Of a DNA stretch of 64,000 bases, positions 44,365 through 53,881 are shown one piece after another. The translations under genes were made by a program, and so were the position numbers. The notes below the pieces were generated by a model. That model made no database searches and had not been told where the DNA came from. It was given only the letters and a program-made list of their open reading frames with translations. The stretch comes from Arthrobacter sp. H16F315 (GTDB lineage: Bacteria > Actinomycetota > Actinomycetes > Actinomycetales > Micrococcaceae), in the NCBI RefSeq assembly GCF_024124825.1, contig NZ_JAMXSS010000002.1:1550001-1614000 (forward strand), written 5' to 3'. The stretch's first letter is position 1. Every line of letters begins with the position of its first letter.

Positions 44365-44778
44365 ATGGCTACCGTAGACATTACAGGTGAACAGTTCGCA
44401 TCGACCGTCGAGGACAACAACATTGTCCTTGTTGATTTTTGGGCCGAGTGGTGCGGCCCGTGCAAGCAGTTCGGGCCCACCTACGCCGCAGTTTCCGAGA
44501 AGCACCAGGACGTTGTGTTCTCGAAGGTGGACACGGAGGCCGAGCAGCAGCTCGCTGCCGAGGCCGGCATTACCTCCATCCCCACCCTGATGGCGTTCCG
44601 TGAAAAGGTGCTGGTGTTTTCCCAGCCGGGTGCGCTGAACGCCCAGCAGCTGGAGCAGGTCATCGACGCCGTCAAGGCCCTCGATATGGAAGAAGTCCAC
44701 GCGCACGTCGCGCGGTCCCAGGCGGAAGCCGCCACGTCAGCCACCGCCCAGGACGGCAGCCAGATCCCGGAGTCCTAG
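44365..44778 (+). CDS. trxA: thioredoxin with C-terminal extension
   Basis: A 137-residue cytoplasmic dithiol oxidoreductase with the WCGPC active site (Trp29, Cys30, Cys33), DFWAEWCGPCKQF and the cis-proline segment SIPTLMAF. It is about 30 residues longer than E. coli TrxA; the tail (AHVARSQAEAATSATAQ) is Ala/Gln-rich and probably disordered. No ribosome site precedes the ATG; a weak GGGACA-17-TACCGT promoter ends 6 nt before it, so a leaderless start is possible. A hairpin terminator follows. Confidence 0.95.
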   Translation: MATVDITGEQFASTVEDNNIVLVDFWAEWCGPCKQFGPTYAAVSEKHQDVVFSKVDTEAEQQLAAEAGITSIPTLMAFREKVLVFSQPGALNAQQLEQVIDAVKALDMEEVHAHVARSQAEAATSATAQDGSQIPES

Positions 44779-44804
44779 ATACCCCGCACGGACCCACAGA
44801 GAAA

Positions 44805-44865
44805 AACGCGGGGCCGCTGCGCACCCATGGTCGTAAGACCAATGGGCGGGCAGCGGCCCCGCGTT
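44805..44865. terminator. long bidirectional hairpin after trxA
   Basis: AACGCGGGGCCGCTGC (44805-44820) and its perfect complement (44850-44865) enclose an inner stem (CCCATGGTC/GACCAATGGG). TTGTTTT follows on the plus strand and an A-rich run precedes, so it suits both trxA and the convergent monooxygenase gene. Confidence 0.82.
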
Positions 44866-44882
44866 GTTTTGGGACTGGGGGC

Positions 44883-45161
44883 TTAGAGTTTCACGAGCTT
44901 GACCGGCTCCGCCAGCAGTGCGCTGAGGGATTCGTTGAGGTCCTGGACCGCTGTTCCTTTTGAATGCGTGTCCAGGTCTTCCTGCGAGGCCCACTGTTCG
45001 GTCAGCACCAGCTTGGCCTCGGTGGCCTCCGTCAACTCGTAGCGGATGCAGCCGGGTTCTTTGACTACTTGCTCAATCGCAATCTCCAGCGCGAGCTTCA
45101 CACGAAAGAATTCGCCGTCGTTGGGGATGAAGGTGGCCTGAAGGTCTATGGGTTCGCTCAT
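44883..45161 (-). CDS. antibiotic biosynthesis monooxygenase (ABM) domain protein, YgiN-like
   Basis: A 92-residue ferredoxin-like alpha/beta protein: LQATFIPNDGEFFRVKLALEIAIEQVVKEPGCIRYELTEA and LVLTEQWASQEDLDTHSKGT, the signature of ABM/YgiN quinol monooxygenases. It probably acts on quinone-like compounds or is a cofactor-independent oxygenase. The ATG at 45161 has a GGTGA site; the ATG four codons upstream does not. Confidence 0.9.
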   Translation of the reverse strand: MSEPIDLQATFIPNDGEFFRVKLALEIAIEQVVKEPGCIRYELTEATEAKLVLTEQWASQEDLDTHSKGTAVQDLNESLSALLAEPVKLVKL

Positions 45162-45261
45162 GGTTTTCACCATACCGGGTCGTGTCTTTGTGTCCGAAGA
45201 TTTCGTAGGACATCCAAGCTTTGGTCTTCTTTTGCCGGCCGAGTATTGGTAGCGTCACAGC

Positions 45262-46937
45262 ATGCTTGCATACACAGCCGGGGACACTGACGTCCCGCTG
45301 CTTGAGGAAACGATCGGCGATAATTTCGAACGAATCGTGGCCCGGTTCCCTTATCAGGACGCTTTGATCGAGGCTGCGGCGGTTCCGGGGGAGGAAGCGC
45401 GCCGCTGGAGTTATACCAAACTGAACGACGACGTCGACCGGGTCGCCCGCGCGCTGCTGGCCCTGGGCGTGGCAGCAGGCGATCGCATCGGGATCTGGAG
45501 CCCGAACTGCGCCGAATGGACCATCCTGCAGTACGCGACGGCCAAGGCCGGGGCGATCCTGGTCAACGTCAATCCCGCGTACCGCAGCCACGAGCTGGAA
45601 TTTGTGGTGCAACAGAACGGCATGCGGATGCTGGTCGTGGCCCCCTCGGACCGTAACAGCGACTACACCGCCATGGCTCGTCAGGCGCTGGCCGAATGCC
45701 GGGAATTGGTCGAACTTGTTTTCCTTCCCGATTCTGGCCTGCCGGGCCTTACGGCCGGCGTCCCCGAAGCTGGCGGCGAGCGCAGCTACGCGGAACTCCT
45801 GAAACGTGCCGACGACGTCGGGCACGCTGCCCTGAAGGCGCGGATGGCCGAGCTGGACCCCCATGACCCGATCAACCTGCAGTACACCTCGGGCACGACG
45901 GGCTTCCCCAAGGGGGCCACGCTCTCGCACCACAACATCCTGAACAACGGCTACTCGATAGGTGAGTTGCTCGAATACACCGAACGGGACAGGGTGGTGC
46001 TTCCGGTGCCGTTTTACCACTGCTTCGGTATGGTCATTGGAAACCTCGCCGCACTAACCCACGGCTGCGCCACCATCATTCCCGGCCGGGGCTTCGCCCC
46101 GCCGCGGCGCTGGAAGCGGTACAGGACTTTGGCGGCACCTCGTTGTACGGCGTGCCCACGATGTTTATCGCCGAACTGGCCCTGCCCGACTTTGCCTCCT
46201 ATGACCTTTCCACGCTCCGTACCGGGGTGATGGCAGGATCGTTGTGCCCCATCGAGGTGATGAACCGGGTCATAGCGGAGATGAACATGCGCGACGTGGC
46301 TATTTGCTATGGGATGACGGAAACTTCGCCGGTGTCCACCATGACCCGCAGTGTCGACACGATGGCCCAGCGCACCCAAAGCGTGGGCCGGACGATGCCG
46401 CACCTAGAGAGCACTGTTGTGGATCCAATGACCGGCGGGGTGCTGCAGCGCGGGGAGATCGGAGAACTGTGCACCCGCGGATACTCCGTTATGAAGGGGT
46501 ACTGGAACCAGCCGGAAAAGACCACAGAGGCGATCGACGCCGAGGGCTGGATGCACACTGGCGACCTGGCCCGGATGGATGCGGACGGCTACATCGTGAT
46601 CGAGGGACGGATCAAGGACATGGTGATCCGTGGTGGTGAAAACGTCTATCCCCGCGAGATCGAGGAGTTCCTGTACACACACCCGGACATCCAGGACGTC
46701 CAGGTGATCGGGGTGCCGGACGCCCGGTACGGCGAGGAACTGATGGCCTGCGTTATCCTCAGGGCCGGCGCCGCCCGGCTGGACGCCGAGAGCCTGGCCG
46801 AGTACTGCCGCGGGAAGCTGGCGCACTACAAGATCCCGCGCTATGTGGACGTGCGGGATAATTTCCCGATGACGGTCTCCGGCAAGATCCGCAAAATGGA
46901 CATGCGGCAGGAAGCTGTGGCCCGTCTGGGGCTCTGA
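45262..46937 (+). pseudogene. AMP-dependent acyl-CoA synthetase, frameshifted mid-gene
   Basis: Activates a fatty or other carboxylic acid to its CoA thioester. The N-terminal frame has the P-loop LQYTSGTTGFPKGATLSH and PFYHCFGMVIG, up to GCATIIPGRGFAP. At a C4 run (46097-46100) the frame changes, and SLYGVPTMFIAEL, YGMTETSPV, GEIGELCTRGYSVMKGYW, GDLARMDADGYIVIEGRIKD and the catalytic lysine segment SGKIRKMDM follow. One added C gives 558 residues, full length for this FadD-like group. Both halves are conserved, so the break looks like an error. Substrate not predictable. Confidence 0.87.
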
Positions 46938-46961
46938 CCCCCGCCCTGCCGCGGGGGCGGG

Positions 46962-47942
46962 CTAGTGGCCGCGGTGGTCCTGGATGGTCATCCGCGGCCC
47001 GAAGGTGGGTTTGCGGAAGCCGCTGAACCCGATCATCCGGACCACACGCTGCCGCTGCCCGGCCCACGGTGCCAGCAGCCGGAGCATGCCGGCGTCGTCC
47101 GTCCGGCGGCCGGTGAGCGCCGCGCCCACATACGCCGCAAGGTGGTAGTCGCCCACGGCAATGGAGTCCGGACAGCCGTGGGTGCGCTGCACCACCTCCG
47201 CCGCGGTCCACGCCCCGATCCCGGGAAGGGTCTGCAGCTTCGCGGAGGCCACCGATGCCGGAAGCGCGGCGAGCCGCTCCAGCGCGACGGCGGAGCGCAG
47301 CGCGCGCATGACGGTTGCCGATCGTTGCGGCCCCACCCCGGCCTGGTGCCATTCCCAGGACGGGATGCGCAGCCACTGCTCGGCGGTGGGCTGGACCATC
47401 AGGTTGGCGGGAGCGACGGTGCCTGCCCCGGGTGCCGGCGTGCCAAAGCGGTACATCAAATACCGGTAGCCGCGCCTCGCCTCAATGACTGTGACCTTCT
47501 GCTCGAGCACCGTCGGCACGAGGGAATCGATCATCCGGCCGGTGGCGGGCAACCGCACAGCCGGGTTTCGGCGTCGGGCCTCAACCACCATCCGGGGGAG
47601 CGTGGCGTGGAAGCCGGCCTCGTCAAAGCCGGACCAGTCATCATCGCAGCCCAGCATCCGCGGAACGGAGTCGACGGCCGCGGCAGCTCCCGGACCCCAA
47701 GCCTGGACATTGACGGCCGGTTCCGAGCGCGGTCCGGCGGCGGTGAGGCGCAGCGACGCCGGACCCGACGCCGTCGTGAAGCCCAGCCACAGTCCGTCAG
47801 CTGCGGTGCGGATGGACGGATCTCCCTGCCCGCGCCGGAGCGGCCCGAGCGTCTGGGACAGGTCGAAGGGGCCGCCCGGGTGCCAGCGCAGCGAGGCGTC
47901 GGCCGCGGCGGCAACGCTTGCCGGGACGTCTGCAATGGTCAT
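46962..47942 (-). CDS. DNA-3-methyladenine glycosylase 2 family (AlkA-like)
   Basis: A 326-residue base-excision repair enzyme. The HhH-GPD core includes LVPTVLEQKVTVIEARRGYRYLMYRFG, the helix-hairpin-helix LQTLPGIGAWTAAEVVQRTHG and the catalytic aspartate in SIAVGDYHLAAYVG. The long N-terminal part is as in AlkA-type proteins of actinobacteria. It removes alkylated purines. Monocistronic, convergent with the acyl-CoA synthetase. Confidence 0.92.
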   Translation of the reverse strand: MTIADVPASVAAAADASLRWHPGGPFDLSQTLGPLRRGQGDPSIRTAADGLWLGFTTASGPASLRLTAAGPRSEPAVNVQAWGPGAAAAVDSVPRMLGCDDDWSGFDEAGFHATLPRMVVEARRRNPAVRLPATGRMIDSLVPTVLEQKVTVIEARRGYRYLMYRFGTPAPGAGTVAPANLMVQPTAEQWLRIPSWEWHQAGVGPQRSATVMRALRSAVALERLAALPASVASAKLQTLPGIGAWTAAEVVQRTHGCPDSIAVGDYHLAAYVGAALTGRRTDDAGMLRLLAPWAGQRQRVVRMIGFSGFRKPTFGPRMTIQDHRGH

Positions 47943-48105
47943 CCGACCATGATTCCACGCACGGCCAGCAGCGACCGCATCCCGGGCGACGGCGGCCCGG
48001 CCCGCAGGGCCCTTAACCTCCCGGGCCGGCGGGGCTAGACTCCGGCTGTGGGGCTGGCCGCGCCCGCCCGCCCCTAGCCCGAATCCTTGTTCCTAGGAGA
48101 ACGTA

Positions 48106-48534
48106 ATGGCTGGTGGAGTAGTACATTTTGAGATCCCCGCTGACGACGAGCACCGCGCACGGGAGTTCTACAGGTCGATCTTCGGCTGGGAGTTTCAGGT
48201 ACTGCCGGAGATGGAGTACAGCCTCGCGGTGACCACACCGATGGACGAGCATGGCAGGCCCTCGGTGTCCGGTTCCATCAACGGCGGACTCTACCGGCGG
48301 ACAGCTCAGCTCAGCGCTCCGCTGGTGACGGTGGACGTGGCGGACATCGACGCGGCCCTGGCGCAAATCGTCGCCCAGGGCGGTTCCGTTCACCGGGAAA
48401 AGTTGGAGGTGCCGGGGTCCGGATGGAACGCGTACTTCAAGGACTCCGAGGGCAACGTTCTAGGACTGTGGCAGAACGCCCCGGCGCGCGGAAGCGCTGG
48501 CTCCCCGGCCGCGGAAGATGACCTCGGCGCCTGA
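48106..48534 (+). CDS. VOC family protein
   Basis: A 142-residue glyoxalase-fold protein: VVHFEIPADDEHRAREFYRSIFGWEFQVL, the conserved SGSINGGLYRR loop, TVDVADIDAALAQIVAQGGSV, and FKDSEGNVLGLWQNA at the C-terminus. These belong to the widespread PhnB/glyoxalase-like subgroup with unknown substrates. AGGAGAAC precedes the ATG. Confidence 0.92.
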   Translation: MAGGVVHFEIPADDEHRAREFYRSIFGWEFQVLPEMEYSLAVTTPMDEHGRPSVSGSINGGLYRRTAQLSAPLVTVDVADIDAALAQIVAQGGSVHREKLEVPGSGWNAYFKDSEGNVLGLWQNAPARGSAGSPAAEDDLGA

Positions 48535-48557
48535 TGCCTCTGTGCCGGCCGCTGTGC

Positions 48558-49736
48558 TCAGTGCATTCCCGTGATCAGCCAGAGTGCCACAACCGCTAGC
48601 GGCACGGTGAGGACGACGGCGGCGAGGCCTGCGACCGCGAACCCGCCCCAGCGGATCTCGACGTTGAGGGTGCGCAGCCGTTCGTGCCAGAGGAGAGTGG
48701 CCAGGGACGCCCACGGGGTCACCAGCGGGCCGAGGTTCACCCCGAGCAGCAGGGCCGCGAGCCGCACCGGCGAGTTGCCTGCCGGTTCCAGCGCCAGGTA
48801 GGCCGGCAGGTTGTTCGCCGCGTTCGCCAACCCAGCGCCGAGGCCCGCGAGCTGCAGCAGCGCCGGAAGGCCCTCGCCTGACCCGGCGATTCCGGACAGG
48901 AACCGCGTGAGGCCTTGGGCGTGCAGGGCTTCGACCACCATAAACAGCCCGGCGGTGAGGCTAAGCGGCCGCCAGGGGATCATGGTCCAGCGCAGCGCCG
49001 CGCGCCGGCGCCAGAGAAAGAGGCCCAGCAGGACCGCCGCCGCCGTGATCGCCGGGAGCTGCACGGGAACGCCGGACACGAGGGCGGGCAGCAGCAGCAC
49101 CATCACCCCCGACGCCGAGTACAGCAAAAGCCTGTCCCGTGCCTTGCCGGCCGGCTGTGGAATGTAGCGGCCGGCCAGGTCCTTCCGGAACGCCAGCCAC
49201 AGCAACCCGATCGGGACCAGGATCCCCACCAGCGCCGGCGCCCAGACGAGGCCGGCAAAGGCGGCCGGACTCAGCTTCAGCCGGTCCTGGGCCAGCAGAT
49301 TCGTCAGGTTCGACACCGGCAGCAACAGCGATGCGGTGTTGGCGAGCCAGACCGTCGTCAGCGCAAACGGCAGCGGCGGGATCCGGGCGTGGATGGCCAG
49401 CAGCACAACGACCGGGGTCACGAGCACGGCAGTTGTATCCAGGGACAGGAACACTGTGGAGACTGTGGCCAGGCCGATCACCAGCAGCCACAGCAGGAAG
49501 ACCCGCCCCCGTCCCAGCACCGCAAGCCGCTCCGTCACGACCCGGAACAAGCCGGCGTCGTCAACCATTTCGGTCACGAGGGACATGGCTACCACAAAGG
49601 CCAGCACCGGGACGGTGCGGGCGGCCAGGGCCTCGAACGCGGGCCAGGGCAACAAGCCGGTGAGTAGCACGGCGGTGCCCGCGGCCAGCATCCCGGCGGG
49701 GAGCAGATGGTCGTTCAGTTCTCTGGGCCAACGCAT
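48558..49736 (-). CDS. SLC13/ArsB-like ion transporter
   Basis: A 392-residue inner-membrane protein with about ten helices of the IT superfamily. VLAFVVAMSLVTEMVDDAGLFRVVTERLA, the re-entrant FLSLDTTAVLVTPVV, NTASLLLPVSNLTNLL and, in the second half, ANAANNLPAYLAL with GVNLGPLVTPWASLATLLW give the inverted-repeat NxxP pattern of ArsB/NhaD/SLC13 transporters. The substrate could be arsenite, sodium or a dicarboxylate; no ars genes lie nearby. The ATG at 49736 is chosen by membrane topology. Confidence 0.88.
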   Translation of the reverse strand: MRWPRELNDHLLPAGMLAAGTAVLLTGLLPWPAFEALAARTVPVLAFVVAMSLVTEMVDDAGLFRVVTERLAVLGRGRVFLLWLLVIGLATVSTVFLSLDTTAVLVTPVVVLLAIHARIPPLPFALTTVWLANTASLLLPVSNLTNLLAQDRLKLSPAAFAGLVWAPALVGILVPIGLLWLAFRKDLAGRYIPQPAGKARDRLLLYSASGVMVLLLPALVSGVPVQLPAITAAAVLLGLFLWRRRAALRWTMIPWRPLSLTAGLFMVVEALHAQGLTRFLSGIAGSGEGLPALLQLAGLGAGLANAANNLPAYLALEPAGNSPVRLAALLLGVNLGPLVTPWASLATLLWHERLRTLNVEIRWGGFAVAGLAAVVLTVPLAVVALWLITGMH

Positions 49737-49823
49737 GCTCGTCACCGGATAATCTTCGCACCCGGGTGCGCCGGATGACTGCCCCGACGTCCCGCGGTCC
49801 GCAGAGACGGTAACTTTGTATCT

Positions 49824-51209
49824 ATGAAGTACGCCCAGTCCGTTCTGGACCTCATCGGCAATACGCCGCTCGTCAAGCTGCACCACGTTACCGACGGCAT
49901 CGGGGCCACGGTCCTGGTGAAGCTGGAGTACCTGAACCCCGGCGGTTCCATCAAGGACCGCATCGCGGTGAAGATGATCGAGGAGGCCGAACGCACCGGC
50001 AAGCTCCTGCCCGGCGGCACCATCGTGGAACCCACCTCCGGCAACACCGGTGTGGGACTGGCCCTCGTAGCCCAGCAGAAGGGCTACCGGTGCATTTTCG
50101 TCGTGCCGGACAAGGTCGGCGAGGACAAACGCGCCGTCCTCCGGGCCTACGGCGCCGAGGTTGTGGTGACTCCCACCGCCGTCGCCCCTGACAGCCCGCA
50201 CAGCTACTACGGCGTCTCGGACCGGCTGGTGACCGAGATCCCCGGCGCCTATAAGCCCGACCAGTTTTCCAACCCGGCCGCCCCGGCCAGCCACTACGAA
50301 TCGACCGGCCCGGAAATCTGGGCCGACACGGACGGCCGGATCACGCACTGTGTGATTGGTGCCGGCACCGGTGGCACCATCACCGGTACCGGCCGGTACC
50401 TCAAGGACGTCTCGGCCGGCCGGGCGGCGGCCGACGGCGGGGTTGTCAAGATCATCGGCGCTGATCCGGCAGGTTCGGTCTACTCCGGCGGCACCGGACG
50501 GCCGTACTTCGTCGAAGGTGTCGGTGAGGACATGTGGCCCGCCAACTATGACAAAGCCGTCGCCGACGACGTCATCGCCGTGAGCGATGCCGACTCATTT
50601 GAGATGACCCGCCGGCTGGCCCGGGAAGAAGGCCTGCTGGTGGGCGGGTCCTCCGGCATGGCAGTCGTGGCCGCGCTGCAGGTCGCCAGGGACCTTCCCG
50701 ATGACGCCGTCGTTGTGGTGGTCCTGCCGGACTCCGGCCGCGGCTACCTGGCCAAGATCTTCAACGACCAGTGGATGCGCTCGTACGGCTTCCTCGCCGG
50801 CGGGGACGAAGCGTCGGTGGGCGAGGTCCTCAAGTCCAAGACCGGCGAGCTGCCGGACCTTGTGCATATCCACCCCACCGAGAGCGTCCGCGACGTTATC
50901 AACATCATGAATGAGTACGGCGTGTCGCACATCCCGGTGCTCTCCCAGGAGCCGCCGGTGGTGATGGGCGAGGTGCTGGGGGCGGTTGACGAACGCACCT
51001 TGACCGCGAAGCTCTTCCGGGGCGAAGCCAAGCTCTCCGACAAGATTTCCGAACACATGGAGGCCCGGCTGCCGGTCATCGGCTCGCTGGAATCCATCTC
51101 GACGGCCCGCGATCTCCTCTCCGACGCCGACACCCTGATGGTGACGTTCGTCGGCGCTCCGGTGGGGATCCTGACCCGCCACGACCTGCTCGCCTACCTC
51201 AGCAACTGA
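49824..51209 (+). CDS. cbs: cystathionine beta-synthase
   Basis: Condenses homocysteine with serine to cystathionine using PLP. It has 461 residues: a fold-type II catalytic domain with the Schiff-base Lys44 in NPGGSIKDR, SGNTG at the PLP loop and GTGGTITG at the phosphate site, plus two C-terminal CBS domains (about 335-460; VRDVINIMNEYGVSHIPVL, and a second ending FVGAPVGILTRHDLLAYLS). The CBS pair may sense SAM or adenylates. The next gene is cystathionine gamma-synthase/lyase, completing transsulfuration. A TAACTT hexamer ends 7 nt before the ATG, so the transcript may be leaderless. Confidence 0.95.
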   Translation: MKYAQSVLDLIGNTPLVKLHHVTDGIGATVLVKLEYLNPGGSIKDRIAVKMIEEAERTGKLLPGGTIVEPTSGNTGVGLALVAQQKGYRCIFVVPDKVGEDKRAVLRAYGAEVVVTPTAVAPDSPHSYYGVSDRLVTEIPGAYKPDQFSNPAAPASHYESTGPEIWADTDGRITHCVIGAGTGGTITGTGRYLKDVSAGRAAADGGVVKIIGADPAGSVYSGGTGRPYFVEGVGEDMWPANYDKAVADDVIAVSDADSFEMTRRLAREEGLLVGGSSGMAVVAALQVARDLPDDAVVVVVLPDSGRGYLAKIFNDQWMRSYGFLAGGDEASVGEVLKSKTGELPDLVHIHPTESVRDVINIMNEYGVSHIPVLSQEPPVVMGEVLGAVDERTLTAKLFRGEAKLSDKISEHMEARLPVIGSLESISTARDLLSDADTLMVTFVGAPVGILTRHDLLAYLSN

Positions 51210-51215
51210 CCCGGT

Positions 51216-51246
51216 GGCGGGGCATGCCGTTGCGGCATGCCCCGCC
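51216..51246 (+). terminator. hairpin between cbs and metB
   Basis: GGCGGGGCATGCC (51216-51228) pairs perfectly with 51234-51246 around a 5-nt loop, directly after the cbs stop. No U-tract; it may stabilise or partly terminate the cbs transcript before metB, whose ribosome site (GAAAGGAA) follows. Confidence 0.55.
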
Positions 51247-51267
51247 CGCCGGCCGAAAGGAACGCAC

Positions 51268-52471
51268 ATGTCTTTGCCAGCCAACTCCTCCTCAAAGAAC
51301 CCAGGCTTCAACACCCGCGCCGTGCACGCCGGCCAGGCCTTCGAGCCGCGGACCGGCGCCGTTGTGCCGCCCGTGCACTTCTCCTCCACCTACGCCCAGG
51401 ACGGGATCGGCGGTCTACGGTCCGGCTACGAGTACGGGCGCGGAACCAACCCCACCCGGGATTCACTGCAGGAACAGCTCGCCGCGCTGGAAGGCGGCTC
51501 CGCCGCCTTCTCCTTCAGCTCCGGTCTGGCCGCCGAGGACTCCATGATCCGTGCGCTGACCCGCCCCGGCGACCACATTGTGCTGGGCAACGACGCCTAC
51601 GGCGGCACCTACCGGCTGATCAGCCGGGTTCTGGGGGGAGTGGGGCATTGGCAATACTCCGGTGGACATGTCCAGTCTTGACGCCGTGGCGACGGCCGTG
51701 GCGGCCCACAAAACCCGGCTCGTGTGGGTGGAGACGCCGTCGAACCCGATGATGAAGATCACCGACATCGCGGCGCTCGCCAAGGTGGCGCACGACGCCG
51801 GCGCCCTCCTGGTAGTGGACAACACCTTCGCCTCCCCGTACCTGCAGAACCCGCTGGCCCTCGGCGCCGACATCGTGGTGCATTCCACCACCAAGTACAT
51901 CGGCGGGCACTCGGACGTTGTCGGCGGCGCCATCATCGTCAACGACGCGGACCTGGCCGAGAAGATCGGCTTTGTGCAGTTTGCCGTCGGCGCCGTCTCC
52001 GGCCCGATGGATGCCTTCCTCACCACCCGCGGGCTCAAGACCCTCGGCGTCCGGATGGACCGGCACAGCGACAACGCCCAGGCCGTCGCCGAATGGCTGC
52101 TGCAGCGCCCCGAAGTGGAAGCCGTACTCTACCCGGGACTGCCCTCACACCCCGGCCACGAGCTCGCCCGGAGGCAGATGAAGAAGTTCGGCGGCATGAT
52201 CTCCGTGCAGTTCAAGGGCGGCGAGGCCGCGGCACGAAAGGTGGCCGAGTCGACTTCCGTGTTCACCCTCGCGGAGTCCCTCGGCGGCATCGAATCCCTG
52301 GTTAATTACCCGTCGGAAATGACGCATGCCTCGGTCAAGGGCACCGAATTGGCCGTCCCCGTCAACCTGATCCGGCTCTCCTGCGGCATCGAGGATGTCG
52401 AGGACCTGATCGCTGACCTGGAGCAGGCTTTCTCACAGATTGCGTCCCAGACCGGCGGGTCAGGCAGCTAA
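51268..52471 (+). pseudogene. metB: cystathionine gamma-synthase/lyase, frameshifted
   Basis: A Cys/Met-metabolism PLP enzyme. The N-terminal frame carries NTRAVHAGQAFEPRTGAVVPPV, YEYGRGTNPTRDSLQEQLAALEGG and FSSGLAAEDSMI up to YRLISRVLG. A G6 run (51633-51638) holds one base too many, and the rest lies in another frame: VWVETPSNPMMKITDIAAL, VVDNTFASPYLQNPL, the PLP lysine segment VHSTTKYIGGHSDVVGG, and SLGGIESLVNYPSEMTH. Removing one G gives 400 residues. Next to cbs it could act as MetB or as a gamma-lyase; sequence alone does not decide. The break is probably an error. Confidence 0.88.
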
Positions 52472-52477
52472 CCACCC

Positions 52478-53764
52478 GTGACCACCACCACTGCCACGTC
52501 CTCAACCACCCGCGGCTGGCTCGCGACGGCGGCCGGCGCGCTCGCCGTCGTCCTCGCGCTGGTGGTGCTGTATTCGGCGTATATTCCGCTGATGAATGAC
52601 TTTGAGGTTTACTTCTACGGCGGCAGCCGGGTGCTGCAGGACGGGGAAATCGGCGTCAACGAGCTGTACGCGGCGCGGGACGGGCTGCCGTTCACGTACC
52701 CGCCATTCGCCGCGCTGCTGTTCGCGGCCATGGCGACCCTGGGCCAGGGCGGCGGCAGTCTCTTGTTCACCTGCACGGCACTGCTGGGCGCCGCTATCTT
52801 GGCCGCCTGGCTGGCGCGGCACTACTTCCGCCTCGGCAACTGGCGGAACGCATTCGCGGACTGGCGTTTCCGGACAATGGCCCTGGCCGGCACGGCAGCG
52901 ATCCTGCTGTTGGGGCCCTGGCGGGACACTTTCGACTTTGGCCAGATCAACATCATTTTGATGGGTCTGATCCTGGCCGACTTCGCGTTCTACGGCAAAG
53001 CCCGGGCCGGGCATATCCGCTGGCCCGCCGGCTTGCTGATCGGCATCGCTGCGGGCATCAAGCTGACTCCGCTCGCGTTCGGGCTCTACTTCCTGGTCCG
53101 CCGCGACTTCAAAGCCCTCGCCTGGATGGCAGCCGGCTTCTTCGGTTCCATCGGCCTCGCCTGGGCCGTGCTGCCGACGGCCTCGCTCACCTTTTGGACC
53201 AAGATCCTGCCTGACACCGGTCGAATCGGTGGGCCCGCGTACGTGGACAATCTTTCGGTCAAGGGCTTGCTGCTGCACCTGGGGCTGCCGGATTCCGGCG
53301 TGACCAGCGTGTTGTGGCTGGTGCTGGCCCTGGCGCTGGCTGCGATCACAGCACTTGTGATCACGCGGGCCGTGGCCGCGGACGAAAACCTGGTCGCCGT
53401 CTCGGCCACCGCCGTGCTGATGCTCCTGGTCAGCCCGGTTTCCTGGTCCCACCACTGGGTATGGATGGCTGTCGCCCTGCCCGGCATGGGCTTCGCGATC
53501 CGGCGGGTACCGTCCAGGAACGGGCGGATGCGCCGTGCGGGCTGGATCATCGTTGCGTTCTCCGCGCTTTCTTTTTACCTGACGCCCAAGTACCTCTCGG
53601 TCTTGGCGGGCGCAGCGGAGTGGGGGAAGGACCCGCAGACCCAGTGGCAGCTGATCGTGGCCAGCCTCGGGGTGCTCTGCGGCGTCGCCATTCTGATCTA
53701 CTGGGCGCTGGCGTACCGGCCTTCCCGGAAGGTGCTGCACCCGCAGGCTGCCCCGGGGGCGTAG
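52478..53764 (+). CDS. GT87 family (DUF2029) polyprenyl-phosphate-mannose-dependent mannosyltransferase-like protein
   Basis: A 428-residue integral membrane protein with about ten helices, related to PimE-type alpha-1,2-mannosyltransferases. Shared motifs are NDFEVYFYGG (the aspartate of the catalytic DF/DY motif), FTYPPFAALLF, FGQINIILMGLILADF, AAGIKLTPLAFGLYFL, YVDNLSVKGLLLH and SPVSWSHHWVWMAV. It uses a lipid-linked sugar at the outer face of the membrane. The GTG at 52478 begins 6 nt after metB. Its neighbour is a paralogue with the same motif order. Confidence 0.88.
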   Translation: MTTTTATSSTTRGWLATAAGALAVVLALVVLYSAYIPLMNDFEVYFYGGSRVLQDGEIGVNELYAARDGLPFTYPPFAALLFAAMATLGQGGGSLLFTCTALLGAAILAAWLARHYFRLGNWRNAFADWRFRTMALAGTAAILLLGPWRDTFDFGQINIILMGLILADFAFYGKARAGHIRWPAGLLIGIAAGIKLTPLAFGLYFLVRRDFKALAWMAAGFFGSIGLAWAVLPTASLTFWTKILPDTGRIGGPAYVDNLSVKGLLLHLGLPDSGVTSVLWLVLALALAAITALVITRAVAADENLVAVSATAVLMLLVSPVSWSHHWVWMAVALPGMGFAIRRVPSRNGRMRRAGWIIVAFSALSFYLTPKYLSVLAGAAEWGKDPQTQWQLIVASLGVLCGVAILIYWALAYRPSRKVLHPQAAPGA

Positions 53765-53881
53765 CTCGGAGAGTTGCCCACTCATCGGAGCAGCGCCGGT
53801 GTTTCCGGCAAAGCCGCTAGGTAGGATGGCAGCGGGGATTGTGCCTGCGGCCGGCCCCGAAGACACCAACCTGGGGGATAC

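Noticed and set aside
43543..52471. Programmed ribosomal frameshifting as the reason for the split genes
   Set aside because: The breaks occur in unrelated housekeeping-type genes, in both directions, at different short runs, and without a shared slippery-heptamer context; sequence error is simpler.
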